Notes: generated by a model not told the origin, from the sequence alone. Numbered from the stretch's first letter, positions 32,771 through 43,863 are shown. The stretch is DNA of 64,000 bases from Altererythrobacter sp. (GCA_016793865.1 JAEULJ010000007.1:558001-622000); one strand, 5' to 3'. A program made the numbers and translations.

Positions 32771-33430
32771 TCAGCGCCCGAAAATGCCAAGCCGCATCGC
32801 CACCAGCGGGCTCATCCGGTCTCCGAGCAAATGCCCACCGCCACGCCCAGCCGCGCGCCGTGCAAGCCCGCCAAGCACCGCGAGCGGCCTCAGGGGGCGC
32901 GACAGGCGAGACAGCGGCCCTGCCCTGGCAGCACGGAGCATCTCCTCGCGTTCTTCGATAGAGGCCGCGTGGTTCGCCAATGTCGCCAAAGTCCAGGATC
33001 GGGCCGCAGCACACGCCGCCGCCTCCGGCTCTCCGGCGCAACGGGCCAGAAGGCCAGCGCGGCGCCGCCCTAGGCCTTCGGCCGCGGCAGGCAATCCCCG
33101 CTCGCCCACCGCGACCTCCTCCCAGGCGTCGACAAGCGCCACCAGCGCCTCCCGGTCGTCGCACCCCGTCACGACCAGCGCCGCCAGAACCGGGTGGCGC
33201 GCGGGCTGGCCGAGCGCGGCGCAGGCATCGCGCCACCACGCCAGCTTGAGCTGCGCCAGGGCCGGCTCTCGCGCAGTCAGCGCAATGTGCGCCAGCAGCG
33301 CGTCCAGCCACAGCAACGAGCGGTAACCGGACCGCAAGGATCGCGGGGCATACAGAACGGCGATCCGCTCCGCCTCACCCGCAAGGTCCGAATCCAGCGA
33401 GGTCGATCCGCGGTCGGGGGTGAGATTCAC
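32771..33430 (-). CDS. Squalene/phytoene synthase-like protein without the Asp-rich motifs
   Basis: The 219-residue helical product matches the N-terminal half of the squalene/phytoene synthase fold, with ERIAVLYAPRSLRSGYRSLL and LAQLKLAWWRDACAALG. It lacks the DxxxD motifs that bind the prenyl diphosphate Mg2+, so catalysis is doubtful. Such short homologues are usual in sphingomonads and resemble NDUFAF6-type assembly factors; that role is inference. No ATG is suitably placed; I choose GTG 33430, and an earlier start at 33523 would overlap the divergent Tad gene. Confidence 0.7.
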   Translation of the reverse strand: MNLTPDRGSTSLDSDLAGEAERIAVLYAPRSLRSGYRSLLWLDALLAHIALTAREPALAQLKLAWWRDACAALGQPARHPVLAALVVTGCDDREALVALVDAWEEVAVGERGLPAAAEGLGRRRAGLLARCAGEPEAAACAAARSWTLATLANHAASIEEREEMLRAARAGPLSRLSRPLRPLAVLGGLARRAAGRGGGHLLGDRMSPLVAMRLGIFGR

Positions 33431-33528
33431 CGAACGATCTCTTACCTCGCCGTTAACCAACGTTCTGAAACCTTTGTAGGTTATACCAGCGCTATCGGCG
33501 TCGGATAAGCGCTTTGCGAGCAAGCATC

Positions 33529-35655
33529 ATGGCATTATTCAAGAGGAACTCCAGCGTCGTGGACGGCAATCGCCGGAGGGGCTTCCTCCGCCGCTTGTGC
33601 CGTGACACGGCCGGCAACACCCTCGCGATCGTCGGCGCCGCCCTGATCCCGCTGACCGCCATGATCGGCTCCGGAATCGACGTCAGCCGCGCCTACATGG
33701 CCAAGAGCCGCCTGCAAAGCGCTTGCGACGCCGCGTCGCTCGCCGCCCGCCGCGTAATGCGCAACGATTCGTTGACCGCCGACGTCATGGCGACCGGCGA
33801 GCGCTTCTTTTCGTTCAACTTTCCGGCGGGGCTCTACCAGACCGAGGCATTCTCGCCCGAGATCACCCGCCCTGAGGTAGGCATCGTTCGCATCGACGCG
33901 GCGACCCGCATTCCGACGGCGGTGATGAAGCTTTTCGGCTTCGGCACCCTGCCGCTCAGTGTAAGCTGCGAGGCCTCGCTCAACTTCGTGAACACCGATG
34001 TGGTGCTCGTCCTGGACGTCACCGGCTCGATGATGAACGACGTCAACGACAACGCGACGAACGTTGACGCCAACCGCAAGATCACCGCCCTTCAAGACGC
34101 CGTGATGGCACTCTACGACGAGCTCGCCCCGATCCAGGCTCAGTTGGAATCGCAAGGCCTGCGCTTGCGCTATGGCATCGTGCCCTATTCGAACACGGTG
34201 AACGTGGGTCGCTTGCTGCAAGCCCAGAACAGCGACTTCATCCGTGCGAGCACGCCGTATCAATCGCGGGTCGCGATCTACAACACCACGCCCGCCACCG
34301 AGACGGTATCGATCACCAGCCCCGAGACCGGCCTTCTAGCCAGCCCCGGTGTGGAGCGGTTTCGCGTCAGTGGCGTCGACCGGCAGATTACGAACGCAAA
34401 TTGCGCCAATTTTGGCAGCAACACCGCCTTCAGCCAGGGTGGCACATCACCAGTTGGCGGTTCGTACGCCTCTGTCGGCGTGAGCAACGACGCGGACTTC
34501 TACGATCCCGATGGACCTGCAGGACCGCAGGCCAATGAGCCAGCGGCACCCACCGGCTATGTGCGGTACCAGTTCTCGCGCAGGACGGCGAGCTGGACCA
34601 ACAATCCCACCAACCGCGTTTGTGAGCGCAACGTCACGATCACCAAGCGGACCTACCCCTATTCCTTCAGTCAGTGGCAGTATCGCGAGGAGCAGCTCGA
34701 CACCTCCAGCTTTGCCGGCGGCGGGGCCATCACCCTGGCAACAACCGCGCCCGGAACGCTGCCGACCGGCGGAGGGGTCTATGACATGCAAGAGCTGGTC
34801 GGCGTAGGCGGCGGCGGACTGCAGACGGTCACCTGGAACGGGTGCATCGAGGAGCGGGACACCGTCTCCACCATCAATGGAGGCTCGAGCCTTACGATCC
34901 CGAGCGGCGCGACCGATCTCGATCTCAATTTCATCCCCAACAGCGAGGCGACCCGCTGGCGCCCCATGCTTGCCCAGGCGACTTATCAGCGCACGGCGGG
35001 CAATGGCGCCACGACTCCGGGCGGGGGAGCCAGCACCAACAACAACTGGATGCCGAGCCTCTACACGCCCTCGCAAGGCTATTACGCCTGCCCCACGGAA
35101 GCGCGTCGCCTCCAGACCTGGGCTCGCGACGACCAGGGCGGGGTGCAGGGGCTGAGCGGCTATGTTCGAAGCCTGGCCCCGGTGGGCGGCACCTATCACG
35201 ACATCGGGATGATATGGGGCGGACGGCTGATCTCGACCGGCGGCCCCTTCGCCGACGCGTGCGAGGAATTCAACGGCATGCCCTGCAACCGGCACGTGAT
35301 CTTCATGACCGACGGCCAGCAGACCGCCTATTGCAACGTCTACACGGCATACGGGCCGGAACGTAACGCGCTCCGGGTCAAGAACGCGAACAACTGCACG
35401 TCGGACGCACAGGGCGACGCCAACACCGCCGATCTTCTCAATCGTCACCGCCAGCGCTTCCAGATGGCGTGCAACGCAACCAAGAACATGAATACCTCGG
35501 TGTGGGTCATTGCATTCGGAACCTCGCTCAGCACTCCGCTCACGCAATGCGCCACCAACGCGAGCCAGGCATCGACATCCGCCAACCGCGAACAGCTTAT
35601 CAGTCGCTTCCGCCAGATCGGAAACCAGATCGGCGCGTTGAGGCTGACCAATTGA
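33529..35655 (+). CDS. TadG-like pilus protein with a von Willebrand A domain
   Basis: The 708-residue product has a TadE/G-type N-terminus (GNTLAIVGAALIPLTAMIG, membrane helix about residues 31-48) followed by the Tad helix ASLAARRV and a large extracytoplasmic region. A vWA metal site DVTGS lies at residues 163-167, and the second half of the domain resumes near residue 590 (HVIFMTDGQQTAY); about 400 residues rich in Thr, Gly, Asn and Tyr are inserted between. Probably a minor pseudopilin or adhesin. Two TadE-like genes follow in the same direction. Confidence 0.85.
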   Translation: MALFKRNSSVVDGNRRRGFLRRLCRDTAGNTLAIVGAALIPLTAMIGSGIDVSRAYMAKSRLQSACDAASLAARRVMRNDSLTADVMATGERFFSFNFPAGLYQTEAFSPEITRPEVGIVRIDAATRIPTAVMKLFGFGTLPLSVSCEASLNFVNTDVVLVLDVTGSMMNDVNDNATNVDANRKITALQDAVMALYDELAPIQAQLESQGLRLRYGIVPYSNTVNVGRLLQAQNSDFIRASTPYQSRVAIYNTTPATETVSITSPETGLLASPGVERFRVSGVDRQITNANCANFGSNTAFSQGGTSPVGGSYASVGVSNDADFYDPDGPAGPQANEPAAPTGYVRYQFSRRTASWTNNPTNRVCERNVTITKRTYPYSFSQWQYREEQLDTSSFAGGGAITLATTAPGTLPTGGGVYDMQELVGVGGGGLQTVTWNGCIEERDTVSTINGGSSLTIPSGATDLDLNFIPNSEATRWRPMLAQATYQRTAGNGATTPGGGASTNNNWMPSLYTPSQGYYACPTEARRLQTWARDDQGGVQGLSGYVRSLAPVGGTYHDIGMIWGGRLISTGGPFADACEEFNGMPCNRHVIFMTDGQQTAYCNVYTAYGPERNALRVKNANNCTSDAQGDANTADLLNRHRQRFQMACNATKNMNTSVWVIAFGTSLSTPLTQCATNASQASTSANREQLISRFRQIGNQIGALRLTN

Positions 35656-35666
35656 GGGACATGCAC

Positions 35667-36293
35667 ATGGAACGCTTCCCACTACGGCTGCGCCGGCTGC
35701 TGACACGCCTGGGTGGCGACACCCGCGGGGTAACGCTGGTGGAGTTCGGCTTCGTCCTCGGACCGCTCTGCTTGCTGCTCCTGGGCGGGCTCGATCTTGG
35801 ATACCAGAGCTATCTGCGCTCGGTCGTGCAGGGGGCCCTGGACGATGTATCGCGCTCGGGGTCGATGGAAACGCCGGACTTCAATTGCGAAGGGGAGTCC
35901 ATGCAGGCTCAGATCCGCTGCGCGATCGAGACCCGCAGCAACGTGGTCGCCCGGAATGCGACCTACACCATCTCGACCCGCAATTTCTACGACTTCTCCG
36001 GTGTGGGACGGAGCGAAAAGCTGGTCACCGATTACAACGATAACGGACAATACGACGAGGGCGATTGCTGGGAGGACCTGAACAACGACGGGTTCTACGA
36101 TGTCGTCGCCGGCCGCGATGGTGTCGGCGGAGCCGACGACATCGTGTTCTACGAAGTCACGGTGCGTATGCCCCGCCTAGTGCCGATGCGCGGCCTGTTC
36201 GGCACGCGCGAAGAATACAGCATCACCGCACGCAGCGCGATCCGCAACCAGCCCTATGCGCGCCAGGTAGCGCCACCCACGACATGCGGATGA
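35667..36293 (+). CDS. TadE-like pseudopilin with calcium-type loops
   Basis: The 208-residue product has the TadE signature RGVTLVEFGFVLGPLCLLLLG (membrane helix about residues 22-43 with the Glu after the cleavage region). Near the middle are two loops of EF-hand/dockerin type: residues 122-133 (DYNDNGQYDEGD) and 137-145 (DLNNDGFYD). I start at ATG 35667, seven bases after gaggga; ATG 35661 is possible. It lies 11 bases after the TadG-like gene, and its stop overlaps the next start. Confidence 0.82.
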   Translation: MERFPLRLRRLLTRLGGDTRGVTLVEFGFVLGPLCLLLLGGLDLGYQSYLRSVVQGALDDVSRSGSMETPDFNCEGESMQAQIRCAIETRSNVVARNATYTISTRNFYDFSGVGRSEKLVTDYNDNGQYDEGDCWEDLNNDGFYDVVAGRDGVGGADDIVFYEVTVRMPRLVPMRGLFGTREEYSITARSAIRNQPYARQVAPPTTCG

Positions 36294-36943
36294 CCGCCGT
36301 GACATCCTGGCCGGCCATGCGCGCACGCTTGCGCGATCTCGCACTATCCAAGAGCGGGCTCGCGCTCGTCGAGTTCGCTTATGCGTTGCCGATATTTCTC
36401 GTGCTGCTCCTCGGCGGGCTGGAGGTCTCCAACCTCGCCCTCACTCATTTGCGCATCAACCAGATCGCCATGACGGTTGCCGACAACGCCGGACGTGTCC
36501 GCACGGCGATCGACGAAACACATATCTACGAGGTGTTCGCGGGAGCCGACCTGGTCGGGGCGCCGATCGATTTCGTCGACAACGGCCGGATCGTATTGTC
36601 GTCGCTCGAGCCGAACGGCCGCACCGGATCCCAGGAAGGCCAGATGATCAACTGGCAGCGTTGTCACGGCAACTTCGCGGTCGCTCCCTCCTACGGAACA
36701 CAAGGGACGGGCCGCACCACCTCAACCCTTGCGACCGGCATGGGCCCGGCAGGAAACCGGATCGTTTCGGCCGAGGGAACAGCCGTGATGTTCGTCGAGG
36801 TCACCTACCAGTATCGCCCGGCGATTTTCGGCGGCTTCGGCACGGCGCCCACGACTATCCGCTACGAGAGCGCCTTCAACGTGCGCGAACGCACCAACCA
36901 GAACATCACCAACACGCAGGGCCTGGCGCTCAACAGCTGCTGA
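36290..36943 (+). CDS. TadE-like pseudopilin
   Basis: The 217-residue product has a basic N-terminus, then SGLALVEFAYALPIFLVLLLGGLEV, the TadE membrane segment, and a globular extracytoplasmic part with two cysteines (one at the C-terminus). The ATG at 36290 overlaps the stop of the previous gene (ATGA); ATG 36284 would add two residues. Together the three genes look like a minor-pilin operon without the Tad secretion ATPases, which must be elsewhere. Its stop is one base from the convergent pdhB stop. Confidence 0.8.
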   Translation: MTAVTSWPAMRARLRDLALSKSGLALVEFAYALPIFLVLLLGGLEVSNLALTHLRINQIAMTVADNAGRVRTAIDETHIYEVFAGADLVGAPIDFVDNGRIVLSSLEPNGRTGSQEGQMINWQRCHGNFAVAPSYGTQGTGRTTSTLATGMGPAGNRIVSAEGTAVMFVEVTYQYRPAIFGGFGTAPTTIRYESAFNVRERTNQNITNTQGLALNSC

Positions 36944-36944
36944 T

Positions 36945-38338
<1,394 letters not shown>

Positions 38339-38339
<1 letters not shown>

Positions 38340-39418
38340 CAGTAGCTCTCCACCAGAATATCGGTGTAGAGTTCGCGCGGGTCCGGTTCGGGCGAGCTTT
38401 CGGCGAAGTCGGCGGCCTCGGAAACGGTGGCGCGGATGCGCTTGTCGATGTCCTTCAGTTCGTCCTCGCTCTTGCCCCGTTCCAGCAGGGTCTTCTTCAG
38501 CCCCTCGATCGGATCGCGGTGTTCGCGCATGTCCTGCACCTCCTCGCGGGTGCGATACTTGGCGGGGTCGGACATGGAGTGGCCGCGGTAACGATAGGTG
38601 CCCAGCTCCATCAGCACCGGGCCATTGCCCCCGCGCACATGGGCGAAAGCGATCTCGGCCGCCTGGCGCACCTCGAGCACGTCCATCCCGTTCACATCCA
38701 TGCCGGGGATACGGAAAGCGGTGCCGCGCCGGTAAAACTCGGTCTCCGCGCTGGAGCGGCTGACCGCGGTGCCCATCGCATACTGGTTGTTCTCGATCAC
38801 GAACACGATCGGAAGCTTCCACAGGCTGGCCATGTTGAAGGTTTCGTAGACCTGGCCTTGGTTGGCGGCGCCATCGCCGAAATAGGCAAGGCACAGTCCG
38901 CCGTCCTCGCGATACTGGTGCGCCAGCGCCAGGCCCCCGCCCAGCGCCACTTGAGCGCCCACGATGCCGTGCCCGCCGTAGAAGCGGTGCTCGGTCGAGA
39001 ACATGTGCATCGAGCCGCCCTTGCCCTTGGAGATACCCGCCTGGCGGCCGGTCAGCTCGGCCATGATGACCTTGGGATCGATGCCATAGGCCAGCATATG
39101 GCCATGATCGCGGTAGCCGGTGATGACGCTGTCGAGCCCTTCCTTGAGCGCCGACTGCAAGCCCACCGCGACGGCTTCCTGCCCGATGTAGAGGTGGCAG
39201 AAGCCGCCGATCAGCCCAAGCCCGTAGAGCTGGCCCGCACGCTCCTCGAAACGGCGGATCAGCAGCATCTGCTCGTAGAAGTCGAGCATCTGCTCGGTGC
39301 TGGCGTCATAGCGCAGCGCCTTCTCGTGGCTTTCCTGGAGGCTGTGGAGTGCGAAATCGTGCTGGTCCCGTGCGCTGGGCGCAGAGTCGGTGGTCTTGCT
39401 GCGGGCGGCTTTGGCCAA
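38339..39418 (-). CDS. pdhA: Pyruvate dehydrogenase E1 alpha subunit
   Basis: ThDP-binding half of the E1 heterotetramer that decarboxylates pyruvate. The 359-residue product has the E1 alpha pattern: [36 protein letters not shown], and the ThDP motif [20 protein letters not shown] through [10 protein letters not shown]. The phosphorylation-loop region [11 protein letters not shown] is present. It is preceded by ftsB on the same strand, a usual order in this group. Confidence 0.97.
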
Positions 39419-39533
39419 GATCGCATCCTCTGTGAGCGCGCCCTGTGCGGCGCTGGACTGCGCCGCCTATAGGCGCAAGCGCGCGAGGCTTGCAACGGGT
39501 CCGCGACGGAGCCGGAACGCTACGGAAATGCGG

Positions 39534-39854
39534 TCAGTCCTCGATCCTGACGACGACCTCGTCGGGATGCACCACGCCCATCTGGCTGCGCACGAGTTCG
39601 CCCGCCAGATCGGGATCGGCATGGCGGGGGTCGAGGAGATCGACCCGGTTGCGCAAATGGTCGCGCTCGACCTCCAGCCGGGCCAGCCGTTCCTGCCGAA
39701 CCTCGCGCAGGCGGAGATTCTCGCTCCAGGCGAAAAGCCCGGACGGCCCGGCGATGGCCAGGCCCGTCATGAACAGCAGTGCCACCAACGCCGCAGCCTC
39801 GCCGCGGTGAGCGGGCAGTCTGAGGCGTCTGCTGACGGTTCGGTGGCGGGCCAT
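39534..39854 (-). CDS. ftsB: FtsB/DivIC-family septum formation initiator
   Basis: Small bitopic division protein that with FtsL and FtsQ activates septal peptidoglycan synthesis. The 106-residue product has a basic cytoplasmic N-terminus, one membrane helix (about residues 19-38) and a coiled-coil stretch (LRLREVRQERLARLEVERDHL) followed by a short C-terminal part. ATG 39854 puts the helix at the usual distance. The downstream gene is pdhA after 115 bases. Confidence 0.85.
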   Translation of the reverse strand: MARHRTVSRRLRLPAHRGEAAALVALLFMTGLAIAGPSGLFAWSENLRLREVRQERLARLEVERDHLRNRVDLLDPRHADPDLAGELVRSQMGVVHPDEVVVRIED

Positions 39855-39954
39855 GGTTAACCCAAGAATCACAGTTCGAGTCCGCTGACAACCCCTGCCG
39901 CGCGCTTTTGCCGGCGATTGGGCGCATAAGCCCCACCGGGCATCCGCCATCCGG

Positions 39955-39997
39955 TTGACGCGCGGTCTCGCGCGGGATAAATGGTTTCTATTGAAAC
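39955..39997 (+). promoter_or_regulatory. Candidate hppD promoter with a small inverted repeat
   Basis: TTGACG (39955-39960) is followed by GATAAA or TAAATG (from 39976) at a workable -10 distance. Just downstream GTTTC-TATT-GAAAC (39984-39997) is a perfect small inverted repeat where a regulator could bind. Nothing more can be said from sequence. Confidence 0.4.
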
Positions 39998-40027
39998 TAG
40001 ATTGCTCACGCTGGAGAGGAGCGCGCA

Positions 40028-41125
40028 ATGGCCGATCTGTTCGAGAATCCAATCGGGCTTGACGGGTTCGAGTTCGTCGAATTCTGCGCGCCGGAAAAGG
40101 GCGTGATCGAGCCGGTCTTCGCGACCATGGGCTTTACCCATGTGGCCACCCACCGCAGCAAGGACGTGCAGTTGTGGCGGCAGGGGCAGATCAACCTCAT
40201 CCTCAACTACGAGCCCAGGAGCGCGGCGTGGTATTTTGCCCGCGAGCACGGCCCCAGTGCCTGCGGCATGGGCTTTCGCGTTCGGAACGCACGCCAGGCC
40301 TATGAGAGCCTGCTGGAGCGCGGAGCCGAGCCGGTGCAGGTCGAGACGGGGCCGATGGAGCTTCGCATCCCCGCGATCCGCGGTATCGGCGGCGCGATCG
40401 TCTATCTGGTCGATCGCTACGAGAACGAGACAGGAGAAGGCCTGTCCATCTACGATATCGACTTCGAATATGTCCCCGGCATCGACCGCCACCCCGTCGG
40501 CGCGGGCTTCGATCGCATCGATCACCTGACCCACAATGTCTACAACGGCCGGATGAAGTTCTGGGCGGACTATTACGAGACGCTGTTCAACTTCCGCGAG
40601 ATCCGCTTCTTCGACATCAAGGGCGAATATACCGGCCTGACGTCGAAGGCGCTCACCGCGCCGGACGGCAAGATCCGCATCCCGCTCAACGAGGAGGGCG
40701 AAGGCGGAAAGGGCCAGATCGAGGAGTTCCTCAAGCAGTTCAATGGCGAGGGCATCCAGCATATCGCGCTGATCTGCGACGATCTCACCGCCGCATGGGA
40801 CCGGCTGAAGGCGCTCGGCGTGCCGTTCATGACCGCGCCGCCGGAAACCTATTACGAGATGTTGCCGGAGCGCCTGCCTGGTCACGGCGAGGACGCGGGC
40901 GAGCTCCAGGCGCGCGGCATTCTCCTCGACGGCACCACCGAGGGTGGTAGTCCGCGCCTGTTGCTCCAGATCTTCGCCGAAGCGCAGGTCGGGCCGGTGT
41001 TCTTCGAATTCATCCAGCGCAAGGGTGACGAGGGCTTCGGCGAAGGCAATTTCAAGGCCCTATTCGAAAGCATGGAGCGCGACCAGATCAAGCGCGGCGC
41101 GCTGAAGGTGGAAGAACCCGCGTAA
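40028..41125 (+). CDS. hppD: 4-Hydroxyphenylpyruvate dioxygenase
   Basis: Fe(II) enzyme that converts 4-hydroxyphenylpyruvate to homogentisate in tyrosine breakdown. The 365-residue product has two VOC modules. The metal ligands are visible in the C-terminal one: His in DHLTHNVY, His in [10 protein letters not shown], and Glu in [10 protein letters not shown]; the C-terminal [21 protein letters not shown] closes the active site. gagagga lies before ATG 40028. A VOC-family gene follows, but no homogentisate dioxygenase is in the window. Confidence 0.96.
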   Translation: MADLFENPIGLDGFEFVEFCAPEKGVIEPVFATMGFTHVATHRSKDVQLWRQGQINLILNYEPRSAAWYFAREHGPSACGMGFRVRNARQAYESLLERGAEPVQVETGPMELRIPAIRGIGGAIVYLVDRYENETGEGLSIYDIDFEYVPGIDRHPVGAGFDRIDHLTHNVYNGRMKFWADYYETLFNFREIRFFDIKGEYTGLTSKALTAPDGKIRIPLNEEGEGGKGQIEEFLKQFNGEGIQHIALICDDLTAAWDRLKALGVPFMTAPPETYYEMLPERLPGHGEDAGELQARGILLDGTTEGGSPRLLLQIFAEAQVGPVFFEFIQRKGDEGFGEGNFKALFESMERDQIKRGALKVEEPA

Positions 41126-41132
41126 TTGGGTC

Positions 41133-41213
41133 CGGCTCTTCATTGCGATGAGCCGAGCGCCAGATGGCCGTTCAGCGTCGCACCGGGGATCGTTTCGCTC
41201 CGGCTGCAATGAC
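41133..41213. repeat. REP-like inverted repeat between hppD and the VOC gene
   Basis: TCATTGC (41140-41146) and GCAATGA (41206-41212) are inverted across about 70 bases, and a CGGCTC/GAGCCG pair brackets the left copy (41133-41155). This is the 'tcattgcga...gcaatgac' palindromic repeat type common between genes in sphingomonads. Confidence 0.5.
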
Positions 41214-41228
41214 AAAGGGAGTCATAGG

Positions 41229-41795
41229 ATGACCAAGGTAGTCCCCCACCCCGTCCGGCTCGGCGGCATCCATCACACCGCCTATCGGTGCAAGGACGCG
41301 GCCGAGACGGTGGAATGGTACGGTCGCGTGCTCGGCATGGAATACACCACCGCCTTCGCCGAGGACCACGTGCCCTCCACCGGCGAATACGACCCCTACA
41401 TGCATGTCTTCCTCGATGCCGGGAACGGCAATGTCCTCGCCTTCTTCGAACTGCCCAACCAGAAGGACATGGGCCGCGACGAGAACACGCCTGCCTGGGT
41501 GCAGCACCTCGCCCTGCGCTTGGGATCGGAGGCGGAACTGCTGGCCGCCAAGGCGCACATCGAAGGCCAGGGCGTAGAGGTGCTCGGCCCCACCCATCAT
41601 GGCATCTTCAAGTCGATCTATTTCTTCGATCCGAACGGCCACCGTGTGGAACTGGCCGCGGATATCGGCACCACGGAGCAATATGCCGAGCTCAGGCGGG
41701 TCGCACCTGCCATGCTCGACGAATGGGCACGCACCAAGAAGGCGCCACAGCACGCCGCCTGGCTGCATGAGCTGGCGCGCGCCGAACACAATTAG
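41229..41795 (+). CDS. VOC-family (glyoxalase/dioxygenase fold) protein
   Basis: The 188-residue product is a single vicinal-oxygen-chelate module: GGIHHTAYRCKDAAETVEWY with the first His ligand, an HVFLDAGNGNVLAFFE strand, WVQHLALRL with another His, and FDPNGHRVELAAD with Glu. The set fits a metal-dependent enzyme. Its place after hppD suggests aromatic catabolism, but the substrate is not known. ATG 41229 follows a gggag sequence at 41218-41222. Confidence 0.82.
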   Translation: MTKVVPHPVRLGGIHHTAYRCKDAAETVEWYGRVLGMEYTTAFAEDHVPSTGEYDPYMHVFLDAGNGNVLAFFELPNQKDMGRDENTPAWVQHLALRLGSEAELLAAKAHIEGQGVEVLGPTHHGIFKSIYFFDPNGHRVELAADIGTTEQYAELRRVAPAMLDEWARTKKAPQHAAWLHELARAEHN

Positions 41796-41856
41796 GACAG
41801 CCGGGAACCAGGTGCACCCGCGCACGTTGGAGGCCGGCAAAAGGGACGGTGGCTCA

Positions 41857-42702
41857 GTGAATTATCTTGTCGTGCTGCAGAACGAACTGCAGTCCATGTC
41901 GCGCGAGGCGATCGCTGCCCTTCCTAGCATCGTCATCGCCGCAGCTGTCCTGCTCATCGCCTGGTTGCTGGCGCGCGGAGCGGCGGGGATCGCGCGCAGG
42001 ATCACCGGCCACACGCAACTTCGTGGCGATCTGCGGGAGCTGCTCCAGTCGCTTATCAAGGTAGGCATCGTGCTGGTCGGCATCCTGCTCGCCGCGACGA
42101 TCGCCATCCCTGGCTTTACCTTCGGCGGCATGGTGGCGGGCCTCGGCATCGGCGCGGTGGCGATCGGCTTTGCCTTTCAGGACATCTTCCAGAACTTCTT
42201 TGCCGGTGTGCTCATCATGCTGCGCGACAAGATGCGGATCGGCGATCTGATCGAATGCGACAAGATCCGCGGGAGAATCGAGCACATCTCCCTGCGCGAA
42301 ACGCATATCCGCCAGCTCGGCGGACAGCTCTCGATCGTGCCCAATTCTCTACTGTTCAAGAACCCGGTCGAGATCGTGAACGATCAGGCGCTATTGCGTG
42401 ACGAGATTGTGGTTCCGGTGGAGTTCGGCGCGGACATCGAGGTCGCCCGCGCGGCGGTGGAGAACGCCCTGAAGGGTATTCCCGCGATCGACAGTTCGCG
42501 GCCGGTCACCGCGCTCGTCCGCGATTTCGATGCCGGTGCGGGGGTTCTTCAACTGCTTGCGCAATGGTGGACCGATGCCATCACCAACGATATCAAGGCG
42601 GTACGCAGCGACGCGTTGATAGCCATCCTCAAATCGCTCGACGAGGCCGGTATAGCCCTGCCGAGCAGCACGACCCATGTCGTGATGGAGCCTCCCGCTT
42701 GA
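41857..42702 (+). CDS. MscS-family mechanosensitive channel
   Basis: Releases solutes when membrane tension rises. The 281-residue product has three membrane helices. The third is the Gly/Ala-rich pore helix (GMVAGLGIGAVAIGFAFQD) followed by FQNFFAGVLIMLRDKMRIGD, the MscS signature, and a beta/alpha cytoplasmic domain. I start at GTG 41857 after aaggga (41842-41847). It is probably monocistronic. Confidence 0.88.
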   Translation: MNYLVVLQNELQSMSREAIAALPSIVIAAAVLLIAWLLARGAAGIARRITGHTQLRGDLRELLQSLIKVGIVLVGILLAATIAIPGFTFGGMVAGLGIGAVAIGFAFQDIFQNFFAGVLIMLRDKMRIGDLIECDKIRGRIEHISLRETHIRQLGGQLSIVPNSLLFKNPVEIVNDQALLRDEIVVPVEFGADIEVARAAVENALKGIPAIDSSRPVTALVRDFDAGAGVLQLLAQWWTDAITNDIKAVRSDALIAILKSLDEAGIALPSSTTHVVMEPPA

Positions 42703-42776
42703 GAAAGTCCGGAGGCGGCCGGCGGCCGGCAGCACCGTTGTCACGCCCCGCGCCAACCCCTATGGCCCGCACGGCG

Positions 42777-42853
42777 GCGCCCGTAGCTCAGCAGGATAGA
42801 GCACCAGATTCCTAATCTGGGGGCCACAGGTTCGAATCCTGTCGGGCGCACCA
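42777..42853 (+). tRNA. tRNA-Arg (anticodon CCU)
   Basis: A complete cloverleaf: acceptor stem GCGCCCG/CGGGCGC, D-stem GCTC/GAGC, anticodon stem CCAGA/TCTGG around the loop TTCCTAA with anticodon CCT, T-stem ACAGG/CCTGT around TTCGAAT, discriminator A and an encoded CCA end (42851-42853). It decodes AGG, a rare codon in this genome. Confidence 0.97.
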
Positions 42854-42891
42854 TCTGTCGCCAGCGACTTGCTAGCCCCGGAAGCCGCACA

Positions 42892-43863
42892 ATGGACATG
42901 AGCATTGCCACACTGCGCGATCGGCTCGAGGCGAGCCAGATCGGGCTGTATTTCGCCGCGCTCACCGTCGGGGCGGGAATCGGCGCGTTGATGCCCGGCA
43001 CCTCGGCATGGGAAGCGGCAATCACGCCCGCGCTCGCGCTGATGCTCTTCGTGACCTTTCTCCAGGTGCCGCTGGCGGAACTCGGTCGGGCGTTCCAGCA
43101 GACTCGCTTCCTCGCCGTATTGCTCGCGGCGAACTTCGTCGTTGTCCCCGCAATCGTCGCTATCCTGCTGCCGCTCGCACCCGATGACGCGATGGTCCGG
43201 CTTGGCGTGCTGCTGGTGCTGCTGACGCCGTGCATCGACTATGTGGTGACCTTCGCCCATCTCGGGCGCGCGGATGCGAGGATACTGCTCGCCGCCACCC
43301 CGCTGCTGCTCATCGCGCAGATGCTTGTGCTTCCCCTCCAGCTCCGGCTGTTCCTGGGCGCGGATGCCGCGCGGCTGGTGGAACCGGGGCCGTTCCTTCA
43401 CGCCTTCGTGTGGCTGATCGCGGTGCCGCTTGCGATGGCGGCGGTCGTGCAGCTCTGGACACGGCGGTCGAAGCGGGCGGAGCGCGCAGCCGCCGCGTCC
43501 GGCACCATGCCGGTGCCCGCGACGGCACTGGTGCTGCTGATCGTGGCCGCGGCGGTCACGCCCCAGCTCGGCCAGGCGATCGGACCGGCGCTGGGTGTGC
43601 TGCCGATCTACCTTGCCTTCGCCGCCATCGCGCCGCTGCTGGGCTGGGGCGCGGCGCGCCTCGCACGGCTCGATCCACCGGCGGGGCGTACCGTGGCCTT
43701 CAGCGCGGCGACGCGCAACTCGCTCGTCGTGCTTCCGCTGGCGCTGGCGGTGCCGGGCGCGGTGCCGCTGCTCCCGGCGATCATCGTGATGCAGACCATG
43801 ATCGAGCTGCTGGCCGAACTGGTGTACATCCGCGCCATTCCGATGCTCGGGCGGTCGCGCTGA
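42892..43863 (+). CDS. BASS-superfamily transporter, Acr3/arsenic-resistance-like
   Basis: The 323-residue product has about ten membrane helices of the bile-acid/arsenite transporter fold. TPCIDYVVTFAHLGRADARILLAATPLLL contains the conserved Cys of helix 4 that Acr3 proteins use for arsenite. Homologues include anion symporters, so arsenite export is only likely. The gene lies 38 bases after the tRNA and is unlinked to arsC or arsR here. Confidence 0.75.
   Translation: MDMSIATLRDRLEASQIGLYFAALTVGAGIGALMPGTSAWEAAITPALALMLFVTFLQVPLAELGRAFQQTRFLAVLLAANFVVVPAIVAILLPLAPDDAMVRLGVLLVLLTPCIDYVVTFAHLGRADARILLAATPLLLIAQMLVLPLQLRLFLGADAARLVEPGPFLHAFVWLIAVPLAMAAVVQLWTRRSKRAERAAAASGTMPVPATALVLLIVAAAVTPQLGQAIGPALGVLPIYLAFAAIAPLLGWGAARLARLDPPAGRTVAFSAATRNSLVVLPLALAVPGAVPLLPAIIVMQTMIELLAELVYIRAIPMLGRSR

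Noticed and set aside
33431..33523. N-terminal extension of the phytoene-synthase-like gene
   Set aside because: It would overlap the divergent Tad gene and occupy its promoter; the added residues are not conserved-looking.
42703..42776. Possible att site next to the tRNA gene
   Set aside because: I found no integrase, no direct repeat of the tRNA 3' end and no composition change, so there is no sign of an integrated element.
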